A stretch of 64,000 bases of DNA from Methanobacteriota archaeon (GTDB lineage Archaea > Thermoplasmatota > Poseidoniia > Poseidoniales > Thalassarchaeaceae), in contig JAERST010000005.1 of the NCBI GenBank assembly GCA_016845365.1, forward strand, positions 76,846-140,845, in the 5' to 3' direction. Shown piece after piece: positions 25,098 through 33,957 of this stretch; position 1 is the first letter of the stretch, and each line of letters begins with the position of its first letter. A model generated the notes under the pieces. The model had not been told where the DNA came from. It ran no database searches and saw nothing but the letters and a program-made list of their open reading frames with translations. Both the position numbers and the translations under genes were made by a program.

Positions 25098-27137
25098 GTG
25101 ACCGCGGTAGCATTGCCCGAGGAGTCCGAGAAGGACAGTCTCGACCGTGAGTTGGACCGAATTCGGGCCCGCCGCGAGGGTGACAAGCGATTCTTTCGCG
25201 GCGCCTTTGAAGACTACACTCTGGTCGCAGGCCTAATCATTGGAGCGGTATTCTTCGGCGGCGTCTTCGTGATGTCCTCGGGTTGGGTCGCCGCCGACTC
25301 AATCATCGTCGACAAAACCCTCTCGACAACTCCTCTCGACCCAGGAGAGGAGTGTGTCGACAAAAGAGAGCAAATCTGGTTCAATATCTTCTTCTCGGCC
25401 GAGGACCATCTCCTCAAGGTCGAATCCTACAATGTCGAACCTGATTCTCAAACCGTAATCGGCATCGTCTTCGAATTGAGTAATGGTTCAGAGCAATTAA
25501 TTCTCCAAGGTGGATTAGGAGACCAATTACTCGAATTCGACCCCAACGAATTGGAAGACGGCTATTACAACACAACCGTCATCATCTGGGATGTCGAAAC
25601 CGAAGAAGAAATTGAGACACTCTCTCAGGCTGAATTGAGCAATCTAATCGACGCAAGAGACGACGATGATCCACTCGAATACAAAGAAGTCGACATCGAA
25701 ATTTCCTCCCATTCAAGCGGCCCCTTCAGCTCCGACATCAAACAAGAAGTCGAGGTTCACGATGTCGACCCACGCTCCTGCTGGACCATCGAAGGCTTAG
25801 GCGAATGGGGCTGGAAGATGATGGGAGCCGAGTGGATCGGCGGCCGCGAGGCAGCGATGCTGACCGGCGGCAACGCCGGCATCCCAGCGTGGTGGATGGC
25901 GATGGTCTCGCTGGGAATGTCCCTCTTCTTCCTCTGTGTCCAATACCCATTGATGCACAAGATGTACCACAGAGACACAGACGACTTACTAACCGAATCT
26001 CAGCTCCGTCGTCTAATCCAGAGAACTCTCAGCAAATCCCGAGACAATGTCCGCATCGACATCGATTTCGACCAGATGAAGATGCAGGAACGTCCGATCT
26101 CAATCGATGTACTGCTCCCCTATACAACCCGTTCAACCACCATCGAGCAGCCAGCGGATATCCGTGCAGAATTAACCCGCAGCCTGCTCGAAGAATTCGC
26201 AATTTTCGGCGAAATGCGCCCTCTCCAACTGAAGATTTTCTGCGTCGATGATGGCACTCACGAAGCCCACGAGGGGACCCGACGCTTGGTCAACCAACCG
26301 AGTGGACCAATCGAATTGATGGAAGATTATTCGCAATTTTTCGCAGAGATGAGCGCTTATGGCTGGCTCGAAGCTGCCGCTCAAAAAAGCCTGAATCGAT
26401 GGTTCAAGAAGCACGATTTGGTAGATTATGGCACGGCTTTTCTCGCGGATGAGGACGCGGTATTCGTGCGAGTGATTTACCGGCCGGTGACGCGATTTTC
26501 GTACTTCCTGTTCAAGCCCACATACCGCGATTTGCAGGATGACCTCCACACCCACCTCATGTCTAACCTCACAGAGCACCTCGGCGGGCGCACACTCGTT
26601 GTAAGTGCGAGGAATGAGAAAGCGACGTTGTCCGACCGAGCCGTTGCGGGTAGGGTTGAGCAGGGTGGAGGCGAGATTGAGGGTGAGGCGCTGGTCGCCA
26701 AAGTAGGTGGAATCACTGGGGCTTTGCTACAAAATCCATTCATGGGCGATATCTTGTCGAGTGTCGAATACGTTGCTCACAAGAATCAGACGCGAATCGA
26801 GAAGTATGGATTCTGGTTCCTAATCGTCTTCGTTTGGATTCCATTCATGGCTAGCGGGGTGCTTGTCGGTGCCATGCTTGGGCTGGTTGCTCGGATGCGG
26901 TTTCAGCGCGTTTTGTTGGCTTGTTTATTCGGTGGTACTGCCGCTTCGTTGACTTGGGCATATACCGCTCGTGGGATTATCGAATTCATGGAGCGGTATC
27001 ATGCTGAGGCGTTTATTCCATTCGTGATTTTGCTTGCTGTTGGCTTCACGATAATGCATGTTTTGCGGAATAAGCGGAAGCGACGTGAGGAATTGTTCCG
27101 CGATTCGATGGCTTTCTTTGCTGGGGCTGCGGATTGA
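25098..27137 (+). CDS. Multi-pass membrane protein of unknown function
   Basis: The 679-aa protein, starting at GTG, has a charged N-terminus, a helix at about 40-62, an external beta-rich domain (about 65-250, with two Cys), a second helix (about 268-292), a large cytoplasmic region (about 295-570) and three or four C-terminal helices (about 572-665). The cytoplasmic part includes DNVRIDIDFDQMKMQERPISIDVLLPYTTR and a conserved-looking YRPVTRFSYFLFKP. No catalytic motif is recognised. The gene is followed by an ABC exporter but separated by a hairpin gap. Strand composition flips from C-rich to G-rich near 26,400. Confidence 0.75.
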   Translation: MTAVALPEESEKDSLDRELDRIRARREGDKRFFRGAFEDYTLVAGLIIGAVFFGGVFVMSSGWVAADSIIVDKTLSTTPLDPGEECVDKREQIWFNIFFSAEDHLLKVESYNVEPDSQTVIGIVFELSNGSEQLILQGGLGDQLLEFDPNELEDGYYNTTVIIWDVETEEEIETLSQAELSNLIDARDDDDPLEYKEVDIEISSHSSGPFSSDIKQEVEVHDVDPRSCWTIEGLGEWGWKMMGAEWIGGREAAMLTGGNAGIPAWWMAMVSLGMSLFFLCVQYPLMHKMYHRDTDDLLTESQLRRLIQRTLSKSRDNVRIDIDFDQMKMQERPISIDVLLPYTTRSTTIEQPADIRAELTRSLLEEFAIFGEMRPLQLKIFCVDDGTHEAHEGTRRLVNQPSGPIELMEDYSQFFAEMSAYGWLEAAAQKSLNRWFKKHDLVDYGTAFLADEDAVFVRVIYRPVTRFSYFLFKPTYRDLQDDLHTHLMSNLTEHLGGRTLVVSARNEKATLSDRAVAGRVEQGGGEIEGEALVAKVGGITGALLQNPFMGDILSSVEYVAHKNQTRIEKYGFWFLIVFVWIPFMASGVLVGAMLGLVARMRFQRVLLACLFGGTAASLTWAYTARGIIEFMERYHAEAFIPFVILLAVGFTIMHVLRNKRKRREELFRDSMAFFAGAAD

Positions 27138-27150
27138 GGGGTTTTGTTCG

Positions 27151-27168
27151 CGCCGCAAGGTTGCGGCG
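27151..27168. repeat. Intergenic inverted repeat
   Basis: CGCCGCAA and TTGCGGCG around GG form a long GC-rich stem in the 77-bp gap before the ABC ATPase gene. Confidence 0.5.
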
Positions 27169-27214
27169 GATTGAATAGACTCGGCCACTTGCGTTGAACC
27201 ACAAAGTGGTTCAG

Positions 27215-27895
27215 ATGGCTGGTACACTTCTTGAGATTCAAGGTATGAAGCGGTATTACGAGATGGTCTCTGGAACTGTGAAGGCGCTCGACGGGGTCGA
27301 CATATCGATTTCAGAAGGCGAGCGCATCATCTTGCTCGGGCCGTCTGGCTCGGGCAAGACGACCCTGCTGAATTGTGTGGCAGCGCTCGATAGCCCGACC
27401 GCTGGTGATTACTCCTTTGAGGGCGCGGCGGTGCCGCGCGATGCGCCGGAGCAGATGACGACTTTCCGGCGCGATAATATTGGATACGTCTTCCAATTCT
27501 TCAATCTCTTACAGGATTTGACCGTGCTGGAAAATATCCTGTTAATCCAAGAATTGTCGGGCGGCCGGGATGAGAAGCGGGCGAGGGAATTGCTCGCACT
27601 CGTCGGCCTCGAAGCAGAGGTCGACCGCTTCCCGACTGAAATCAGTGGGGGTCAGCAGCAGCGGGTGGCAATCGCTCGAAGTCTTGCCAAGAGCCCCAAG
27701 CTGCTGCTGGGGGACGAATTGACCGGTAATCTCGATTCCAAGACTTCAGCAATGGTGATGGAAGTCCTAGTGAAGGCGTGTGAGGCGGAGGGAATTACCA
27801 CGATTTTCGTGACTCACGATGAGTCTCTAACGCAATATGCAACCCGAGTGATTCGTCTCGATAGCGGCAAAATACTCTCCGATGAGAATGTGTGA
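27215..27895 (+). CDS. MacB/LolD-type ABC transporter ATPase
   Basis: The 226-aa subunit has Walker A GPSGSGKTT, the family-typical DNIGYVFQFFNLLQDLTVLENI, signature ISGGQQQRVAIARSL, Walker B KLLLGDE followed by LTGNLDSKT, and the switch FVTHD. This is the MacB/LolD/FtsE subfamily that works with FtsX-like permeases, usually for export or lipoprotein release rather than import. ATG 27215 (MAGTLLEIQ) is chosen over a TTG seven codons earlier. The permease gene begins 10 bp downstream, so the two form one operon. Confidence 0.93.
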   Translation: MAGTLLEIQGMKRYYEMVSGTVKALDGVDISISEGERIILLGPSGSGKTTLLNCVAALDSPTAGDYSFEGAAVPRDAPEQMTTFRRDNIGYVFQFFNLLQDLTVLENILLIQELSGGRDEKRARELLALVGLEAEVDRFPTEISGGQQQRVAIARSLAKSPKLLLGDELTGNLDSKTSAMVMEVLVKACEAEGITTIFVTHDESLTQYATRVIRLDSGKILSDENV

Positions 27896-27904
27896 GGTGG
27901 CTGA

Positions 27905-30349
27905 ATGAAGCTCCTGCTGACAAAGAGATTGGCGCGCAGTCTGTGGCGCACCAAGTTGCGTCTCCTCGCCGTTGTTCTGATCATCTTGGTCGGAGTAATG
28001 GCTGGAATCGCCTTCGGTCATTATGCGCACACTGCGACGACGATGTACGACGATATCTACGCGGATTCCGATGATGGAACGAATCTCGCAGATGTCTGGG
28101 TTGAGAATCCGCGGACAATTTGGTCATCATCTGAGGCCTCGACTCTATGTGAGGAAATCTCGGCTCAGTGGCCAGAATCTGAATTGGTGATGATGGAGTG
28201 CGAGCCGCGACTCGTGGTCGATGGATTGCTTTTCCACACCGATGAGGATGGGGTTGAGCGGCTCGTTCCAGCGATTTGGCATGGAATCGATGAAGGATAT
28301 GTCGACCGTATCTGGATGCCCGAACACGATTGTTGCGATGGTCGATTAGCCCAGGCGGCGAATGAGATTGTCTTGGATGCACACGCTGTCGAAGGATTGG
28401 GTGTCGAAATTGGAGACGAGGTCTCGATTGGTGCCGGTCAAGGCGGCATGAACTTCACAATCGTCGGATTCGGTTACCATGCTCACCATCTTTACTTCGC
28501 CGCGCCGGGGACGATTGTTCCAGCGGAGTCTGGGGCTTTCGCGACAGGATATCTCACAGCAGAGGGTCTTGAAGCGCTTGCAAATCTCACCGCTGGTTCA
28601 GCGAATGTCTTGCTCATCGATATCGTTGGGTCACCTGATTATGACTTACTTTCTACCGATGAGGATGAGGGCGAGCTGCTAACTCCGGTAGTGGCTTCGC
28701 TAACTGAAATTGCAACTGGAGTTGACCAGGCGGCGATTGTTTACGACCGCTCGGGAATCGCTTCTGTAGAGTTCCTTCGGGCGGACGCTGAAGGTGCGAT
28801 GAAGTCTTATCCGGTCATTACTGGAATGCTGGTTATTGTCGCTGGTATTACCATCTTCCTCAGTCTCCAGCGACTGATTCAATCGCAAGCGCGTGAAATT
28901 GCGATTTTGCGAACTCTTGGAATTCCGCGCTCTGCGATTATGCCATCATACGTCATCGCGCCGCTCGGAATCGGCCTGATTGGTTCTTTCTTCGGCGCGC
29001 TACTGGGAATCTTCCTCGGCGCGCCGTGGATGGAAGCGATGTACGAGGAATTGATTGGAATTCCTGTTTTGAGCGGGGCTGTAGCAACCTCTTCGCTGCT
29101 CGAGATTCTTTCAATCACCATGCTGCTCGTTCTGATCTCGGGAATTCGCCCAGCGTGGCAAGCGGCTAATCTCGACCCTCTTGTGGTAATGCGCGGCGAG
29201 CACGAAGTCAAGTTGAGTTCACGTGCTATTCAGAGGATGACCGCGCGATTGCCGACCACAGTTGGTTTGACTGTTCGTTCGAGCACGCGAAAGCCCATCC
29301 GGCTGGCCTTCACTTTCTTCGCTGTCGGGCTTTCGATGTTGATTCTTGGTTCGATGCTTTTCATGATGGATTCGATGGAGGATCTGATGATCGGCAACGT
29401 TGAGGAAAATGCGAATTGGGACTCGCAGGCCATCGTTTTCCCGGGTACTGAGGGCAATATTGTCGACTGGGCGGATGAGAATTCGGTGGATTACGAACTA
29501 CTGCTCACCTTCCCTGCAAACCTCGTGGACGACCCTCGACAATTGACGGTGTTTGGTTTGGAAGAGTTTGCTACTTCCGGTGAGGGTGCGATGCAAATTC
29601 TCAATCTGGCTGAGGGCAGATTACCTGTTGCAGACTCACCGACTCCCGAGGTTCTCATCGATAATGGAATTCAGCATTTCCTCGATTGGCAGGTTGGGCA
29701 GACTCAGACTGTTCTATTCGGTTCGCAAGCGGTAGAGGTCAAGATTGTCGGGATAACTGAGGGCGAGGTCTCGCGAACGATGTATTTCCATCGTAGCGAC
29801 TTGGCTGCGGAGGTTGGAATTGAGGCGACCTCGGTCTTGTTGACGATTCCAGATGGTGTCGATTCAGATGAGTTGAGCCAGATGTCGATTGGAATCATTG
29901 AGAAGCAGGGAATGATCGATTCGATGAATTCGCTGATGGAAAAACAACAGGGATTCTTCGTGGCAATTCAGATGCTAGGTGTCATCATCGCCTTCGTGGT
30001 TCTGTTCAATACGCTGATCATGAATTTGGCCGAGCGCGATTCGGAATTGGCGACGCTACGAGTGCTCGGCGCACCTCTGAAGCGAATCGGCTCGATGATG
30101 CTGGGTGAGCACTTTGCTATCGGTTTGATCGGCGGTGTGCTCGGTGCGATTTTCTCGATTTTGGGCACGAAGTGGTTGATGAGCCAGATGGTCCAGTGGG
30201 CGTTTTACTTCGAGGTCAGCGCGGACCTTGTGATTTCGGCTGGGTTGGCTGGAATTGTCTTGTTCATCTCGGTGGCTTTGACGCCGTTGGGGATGTGGCG
30301 CGTACGCCAGATGGACTTGGTCGAGAAGGTCAAGGAATTCTCCAATTGA
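27905..30349 (+). CDS. FtsX/MacB-like ABC transporter permease
   Basis: The 814-aa permease has the duplicated layout of FtsX-domain transporters: an N-terminal helix (about 15-38), a large extracytoplasmic domain (about 40-290), three helices with the FtsX motif SQAREIAILRTLGIPRSAIM, then a repeat of helix, external domain and three helices with LAERDSELATLRVLGAPLKRIGSM. It works with the ATPase encoded 10 bp upstream. Substrates of this family include lipoproteins, peptides and macrolides; here the cargo is unknown. Export or shaping of the surface lipoproteins seen nearby is a reasonable guess only. Confidence 0.9.
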   Translation: MKLLLTKRLARSLWRTKLRLLAVVLIILVGVMAGIAFGHYAHTATTMYDDIYADSDDGTNLADVWVENPRTIWSSSEASTLCEEISAQWPESELVMMECEPRLVVDGLLFHTDEDGVERLVPAIWHGIDEGYVDRIWMPEHDCCDGRLAQAANEIVLDAHAVEGLGVEIGDEVSIGAGQGGMNFTIVGFGYHAHHLYFAAPGTIVPAESGAFATGYLTAEGLEALANLTAGSANVLLIDIVGSPDYDLLSTDEDEGELLTPVVASLTEIATGVDQAAIVYDRSGIASVEFLRADAEGAMKSYPVITGMLVIVAGITIFLSLQRLIQSQAREIAILRTLGIPRSAIMPSYVIAPLGIGLIGSFFGALLGIFLGAPWMEAMYEELIGIPVLSGAVATSSLLEILSITMLLVLISGIRPAWQAANLDPLVVMRGEHEVKLSSRAIQRMTARLPTTVGLTVRSSTRKPIRLAFTFFAVGLSMLILGSMLFMMDSMEDLMIGNVEENANWDSQAIVFPGTEGNIVDWADENSVDYELLLTFPANLVDDPRQLTVFGLEEFATSGEGAMQILNLAEGRLPVADSPTPEVLIDNGIQHFLDWQVGQTQTVLFGSQAVEVKIVGITEGEVSRTMYFHRSDLAAEVGIEATSVLLTIPDGVDSDELSQMSIGIIEKQGMIDSMNSLMEKQQGFFVAIQMLGVIIAFVVLFNTLIMNLAERDSELATLRVLGAPLKRIGSMMLGEHFAIGLIGGVLGAIFSILGTKWLMSQMVQWAFYFEVSADLVISAGLAGIVLFISVALTPLGMWRVRQMDLVEKVKEFSN

Positions 30350-30390
30350 CGTGATTAGCAGCACGGTGCTCGCGCCGGATTGTTGAAGGG

Positions 30391-30409
30391 CGTTCTCCAA
30401 AGGAGAACG
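30391..30409. repeat. Intergenic triloop hairpin before exonuclease III
   Basis: CGTTCTCC and GGAGAACG flank AAA, a perfect 8-bp stem that ends 11 bp before the start codon. The 3' arm contains GGAG, but 15 nt from the ATG is long for a Shine-Dalgarno site. Confidence 0.55.
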
Positions 30410-30420
30410 GTTCGGTCACT

Positions 30421-31200
30421 ATGCGAGTTGTCACTTGGAATGTCAATGGGATTCGCGCGGCGATTCGCAAGGGGCTTGATGAGTGGGTCGAGCGAATCGA
30501 CGCAGATGTGTGGTTGCTGCAAGAGGTGCGGGCTCTGCCCGAGCAATTGCCTCCAGATTGGTCATTGCCGGCTGGGCATGAAGTCGTCTGGCACCCAGCC
30601 GAGAAGAAGGGCTACTCTGGTGTCGCTTCGATGTCTCGTCTCGGCATCGAGGATATTGGGCGGGGTATTGCAACCGCACTCGACCCTATCGATGCGGAAG
30701 GGCGCGTTCTGACGACCAAATGTGGGCCTCTCACCTGCATCAATATCTACCTGCCAAACGGTGGTTCGGGGCCGGCTCGCCAAGCCTACAAGGACCAATG
30801 GTTGGAGGACCTCCTCATCTGGGCCAAACCATTCCTCAACTCTGCCGACCCGGTCGTCCTCGTTGGAGATCTCAACATCGCTCACACCGAGGACGATATC
30901 TGGAATCCGAGCGGGAATCGAATGACGTCGGGCTTCCTAGCCCATGAGCGGGAATGGTTCAGCCGCTTCCTCGAAAGCGGCTGGCATGACCTTCACCGTA
31001 TCCACTTCGGCGAGCGCAAGGGGCCGTACACGTGGTGGTCGAATCGCGGCCAAGCCCGTGCGCTCGACCGCGGCTGGCGCATCGATTACGTGCTCGCAAA
31101 TGACGCAGCATTCGCCGCATTCGAATCAGCAGAAGTCAATCGCGAGGCAGGCCTTGCCTGCTCTGACCATGCGCCATTAATCATCGATTTCAACCTGTGA
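30421..31200 (+). CDS. xthA: Exonuclease III family AP endonuclease
   Basis: The 259-aa DNA repair enzyme cleaves at abasic sites and removes 3' blocks. Signatures of the exonuclease III family appear in order: VTWNVNGIRAA, WLLQEVRA (metal Glu), YSGVASMS, VGDLNIAHTEDDI (Asp, Asn), GPYTWWSN, DRGWRIDYVLA (Asp) and CSDHAPLIIDF (catalytic Asp-His). Length is normal. It stands between the ABC exporter and the shikimate operon, set off on both sides by hairpins, so it is probably transcribed by itself. Confidence 0.95.
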   Translation: MRVVTWNVNGIRAAIRKGLDEWVERIDADVWLLQEVRALPEQLPPDWSLPAGHEVVWHPAEKKGYSGVASMSRLGIEDIGRGIATALDPIDAEGRVLTTKCGPLTCINIYLPNGGSGPARQAYKDQWLEDLLIWAKPFLNSADPVVLVGDLNIAHTEDDIWNPSGNRMTSGFLAHEREWFSRFLESGWHDLHRIHFGERKGPYTWWSNRGQARALDRGWRIDYVLANDAAFAAFESAEVNREAGLACSDHAPLIIDFNL

Positions 31201-31245
31201 ATTCGAAAGGGCGACGAGCTTGAGATTTGCAATAATTCTCGAATT

Positions 31246-31262
31246 CACTCCCTTTGGGAGTG
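31246..31262. repeat. Intergenic triloop hairpin
   Basis: CACTCCC and GGGAGTG flank TTT, a 7-bp stem between exonuclease III and the shikimate operon. Confidence 0.55.
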
Positions 31263-31322
31263 CAATTGTCGGCAGGAATTCTCACCGCATCCTTTCAAGT
31301 GAAGGAGTGCAGGCGGAATCCC

Positions 31323-32117
31323 ATGGCCGAGACGCTATTCGAGAGGCTCGCCCGCCTGCTCCCCGACGGACGCGGAGTTTGGATTCCGATGGACCACGGC
31401 ATCTCCGGCTACCCAGAAAAGGGGCTAGAGAAGATGGACGAGGTCGTCGATGCCTGCATCGCTGGCGGTGCCGATGCTATCGTTCTGCAGAAGGGCACAC
31501 TCTCTCATCACTTCGAGCGAACAGGCTGGAATGGCTTTGTTTGCCATGTCTCGGTTTCGACGGTTCACGGGGGTTCGCGGGCTGGGGAGAAAGTTCGTGT
31601 TGCCTCCGCTGACGAGTGCTTATTCCGAGGCGCTTCGGCTTGTTCGGCTCAGGTGAATTTGGGTGATGAGGCTGAGCCGGAAATGATTGCCGAAATGGGC
31701 GAGTTGACCGGTGAGGCAATCGCTCTTGGCATGCCGGTTTTGGGTATGGTGTACCCTCGGGGGGCGAATCTTGTTGTTGCCGATGACGATGTGACTGGCG
31801 GGGTTGCTCACGCTGCTCGTGTGGCGTGGGAACTCGGTTGCGATGTGGTCAAAGTGCCATGGACTGGCGACGCCGATTCCTTTGCCCAAGTTTGCGCTGC
31901 GGTGCCGATTCCGGTGCTGATTGCAGGTGGGCCTTTGGGGACTTCATTCGAGGAACTCCTCGGCATTGTCGAGCAGGCGATTGCTGCCGGCGGTGGCGGG
32001 GTTTGCATGGGTCGGCAGGTCTTCGGTTCGGCTGACCCGGCTGCGCATGTTCGGGCTTTGCGAGCGGTTGTTCACGAGGGAGCTAGCGCTGCCGAGGCTG
32101 CGGCTCTTTTGGGGTGA
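31323..32117 (+). CDS. aroA': 2-amino-3,7-dideoxy-D-threo-hept-6-ulosonate synthase (AroA')
   Basis: The 264-aa class I aldolase performs the first archaeal-specific step toward dehydroquinate, condensing an aspartate-semialdehyde unit with a C3 donor derived from sugar phosphate. The aldolase features VWIPMDHGISGYP, ADAIVLQKGTL, GMVYPRG, ELGCDVVKVPWTGD (Schiff-base Lys) and IPVLIAGGPLGTS match the FbaB-like AroA' family. ATG 31323 (MAETLFERL) is preferred over an extended reading from 31254 that includes the hairpin gap. The following aroB' GTG overlaps its stop, so the operon is tightly coupled. Confidence 0.93.
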   Translation: MAETLFERLARLLPDGRGVWIPMDHGISGYPEKGLEKMDEVVDACIAGGADAIVLQKGTLSHHFERTGWNGFVCHVSVSTVHGGSRAGEKVRVASADECLFRGASACSAQVNLGDEAEPEMIAEMGELTGEAIALGMPVLGMVYPRGANLVVADDDVTGGVAHAARVAWELGCDVVKVPWTGDADSFAQVCAAVPIPVLIAGGPLGTSFEELLGIVEQAIAAGGGGVCMGRQVFGSADPAAHVRALRAVVHEGASAAEAAALLG

Positions 32118-33094
32118 ATCGCGTGGAATTATGGCTCGAGGGTGAAGATTCCTCGGGTATTACCGATGGCGATGCTCCCTCGGCTTTTGCTGGGCGGGCT
32201 GCTCGAGTTTGGGAAGGCTCTGCGCCAGATGTAGGCGAGGTTCAATTGGATGATTTTCGCGGCCAAGACGAGGCACTATCGCTCGTCGGGATGGTCGATT
32301 GGATTCTTGTTCGATGTTCGGATTGGACGATGATTCCGCTGGAGAATATCGTTGCGGCAGCAGCTGGAAGTGGGACCCGCGTGGCTGCTGCGATTTCGCA
32401 AGTCGTCGATTTGAGAGGTGCTGCATTCGCTCTGCAACACGGTGTCGATGCTTTGCTCATGCCGGCTGATGAGGCACTCTGGGATTCGGCTGAGCAGATC
32501 GTTGCTGAGCGCGATTCTGGATCATCTGCTGATGATGCCACTACTGCGTCAGTGGCTCAAATGGTTCTCGCCGAGGTGAGTTCTGTCGAATCCGGCGGAG
32601 TGGGCGAGCGCGTTTGTGTCGACTTGACCGAGAGGCTCGCGCTCGCCGAGGGCATGCTCATCGGTTCTTCTGCCAATGCCCTCGTACTCATTCATGGCGA
32701 GACGGTCCCGTCACAATTCGTTCCGTCTCGACCATTCCGCATCAATGCTGGAGCCGTCCATGCTTACTGCTTGATGGCGGACGGCTCAACCCGCTATCTC
32801 AGCGAGTTGCAAGCGGGTCAACAAGTAGCGATCACAGATGCGAGCGGCGCAATCCGCCCTGCCACAATCGGCCGCCTCAAAATCGAGCGCCGCCCCTTCC
32901 TCCTCGTCCGCTTCGCAGCCGGCCAACATTCCGGCCAAGTTCTTGCTCAGCAAGCAGAGACCGTCCGCTTCATCGGCGAAGCCAACACCCTCAGCGTGAC
33001 TTCCTTAGCAGCAGGCGACCAAATTACGGTTCAAATCTCATCAGGAATGCGCCACGTCGGCCGCGAACTCGCCGGGGAGATGAACGAGCGATGA
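32114..33094 (+). CDS. aroB': 3-dehydroquinate synthase II (AroB')
   Basis: The 326-aa enzyme oxidatively deaminates and cyclises the AroA' product to 3-dehydroquinate, an NAD-dependent step found mainly in euryarchaea. The family pattern is seen in DWILVRCSDWTMIPLENIVAA and in the very typical C-terminal FRINAGAVHAYCLMADGSTRYLSEL, LKIERRPFLLVRFAA and QAETVRFIGEANTLSVTSLAAGD. The GTG start overlaps the aroA' stop and the stop overlaps the aroK ATG by ATGA. Strand composition changes from G-rich to C-rich in the last third. Confidence 0.93.
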   Translation: MNRVELWLEGEDSSGITDGDAPSAFAGRAARVWEGSAPDVGEVQLDDFRGQDEALSLVGMVDWILVRCSDWTMIPLENIVAAAAGSGTRVAAAISQVVDLRGAAFALQHGVDALLMPADEALWDSAEQIVAERDSGSSADDATTASVAQMVLAEVSSVESGGVGERVCVDLTERLALAEGMLIGSSANALVLIHGETVPSQFVPSRPFRINAGAVHAYCLMADGSTRYLSELQAGQQVAITDASGAIRPATIGRLKIERRPFLLVRFAAGQHSGQVLAQQAETVRFIGEANTLSVTSLAAGDQITVQISSGMRHVGRELAGEMNER

Positions 33095-33957
33095 AGATAC
33101 ACGGAATCGGCCGCGCTTGCGCTGGATTCAGCCTACTGCACGCAGCAGGATGTGGCAACGGTGCTGCAGTCCCAATCGCCTTGGGAACCACAGTCATGTT
33201 GACCGACAATCCAGTTCCAATCCCAGAAGACCAATCGAATCTCCTCGGTCTCTTGTTAGAAGCATGGCAAGCGCGAGACCTCCCGCTACCATCCGGAGAA
33301 CTCGGTTGGGAAGTCCGTTCAGAAATCCCGATTGGAATGGGACTCAAATCCAGTTCAGCCCTTCTCGTCTCAGCCCAACGAGCCCTGTCTGATGCAACAC
33401 GCCATCATCTCTCGGCGGGAACCACATTCTCCCTGCTCTCCGCCGTCCAACTCTCCGCTGGCGTAAGTCTAACCAACGCCATCGATGACTTCACCGTCGT
33501 CGCAGACTGGTCAACCCCTTGGCTTGTCGATGCTACAAATATCTCGGACCCACATTCTGATCCTATCAAGTTCCCAAACAAAGAGGTTCTAATCATAATT
33601 CGAGATCAGTCGAAGGCTTCTCTTAGCATCTCAAATTTCGACAGCCTTCGCCCCCGCTTTGAGGAAGTCGTCAGAATCCTGCGAAGCGACGACCCCATCG
33701 AGGCCTTCCGCCTCAATGGTCATCTTGTAGCCCAAACAATCGGCGATGAGGAAGCCGAGGCGCTTTGTGAGGAAATTGAGGTTAGGACCGGGTGTCCAGC
33801 GGCAATCTCAGGTTCAGGGCCTGCGATAGTCGTCTTAGCGGATGTAGACAACGCCGCATCAGTCGAAGCCTTTCTCAATTCGATGGAGCTCAAATGGATT
33901 CGTACCCAAACTTCGCTTCACCAAAAATTCGAGGTGGTGCGTGAACCATGGGAATGA
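33091..33957 (+). CDS. aroK: Archaeal GHMP-type shikimate kinase
   Basis: The 288-aa GHMP-superfamily kinase phosphorylates shikimate at the 3-OH. It replaces the P-loop shikimate kinase of bacteria. The ATP-binding loop is PIGMGLKSSSALLVS, and the C-terminal GHMP motif is CPAAISGSGPAIVVL. ATG 33091 overlaps the aroB' stop (ATGA), which fixes the start against a much longer open frame beginning at 32614. Its stop overlaps the aroC ATG at 33954. Confidence 0.93.
   Translation: MKIHGIGRACAGFSLLHAAGCGNGAAVPIALGTTVMLTDNPVPIPEDQSNLLGLLLEAWQARDLPLPSGELGWEVRSEIPIGMGLKSSSALLVSAQRALSDATRHHLSAGTTFSLLSAVQLSAGVSLTNAIDDFTVVADWSTPWLVDATNISDPHSDPIKFPNKEVLIIIRDQSKASLSISNFDSLRPRFEEVVRILRSDDPIEAFRLNGHLVAQTIGDEEAEALCEEIEVRTGCPAAISGSGPAIVVLADVDNAASVEAFLNSMELKWIRTQTSLHQKFEVVREPWE

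Noticed and set aside
32614-33090. N-terminal extension of the shikimate kinase frame by 159 residues
   Set aside because: It overlaps aroB' coding fully, and the ATGA overlap at 33091 gives a normal-length kinase.
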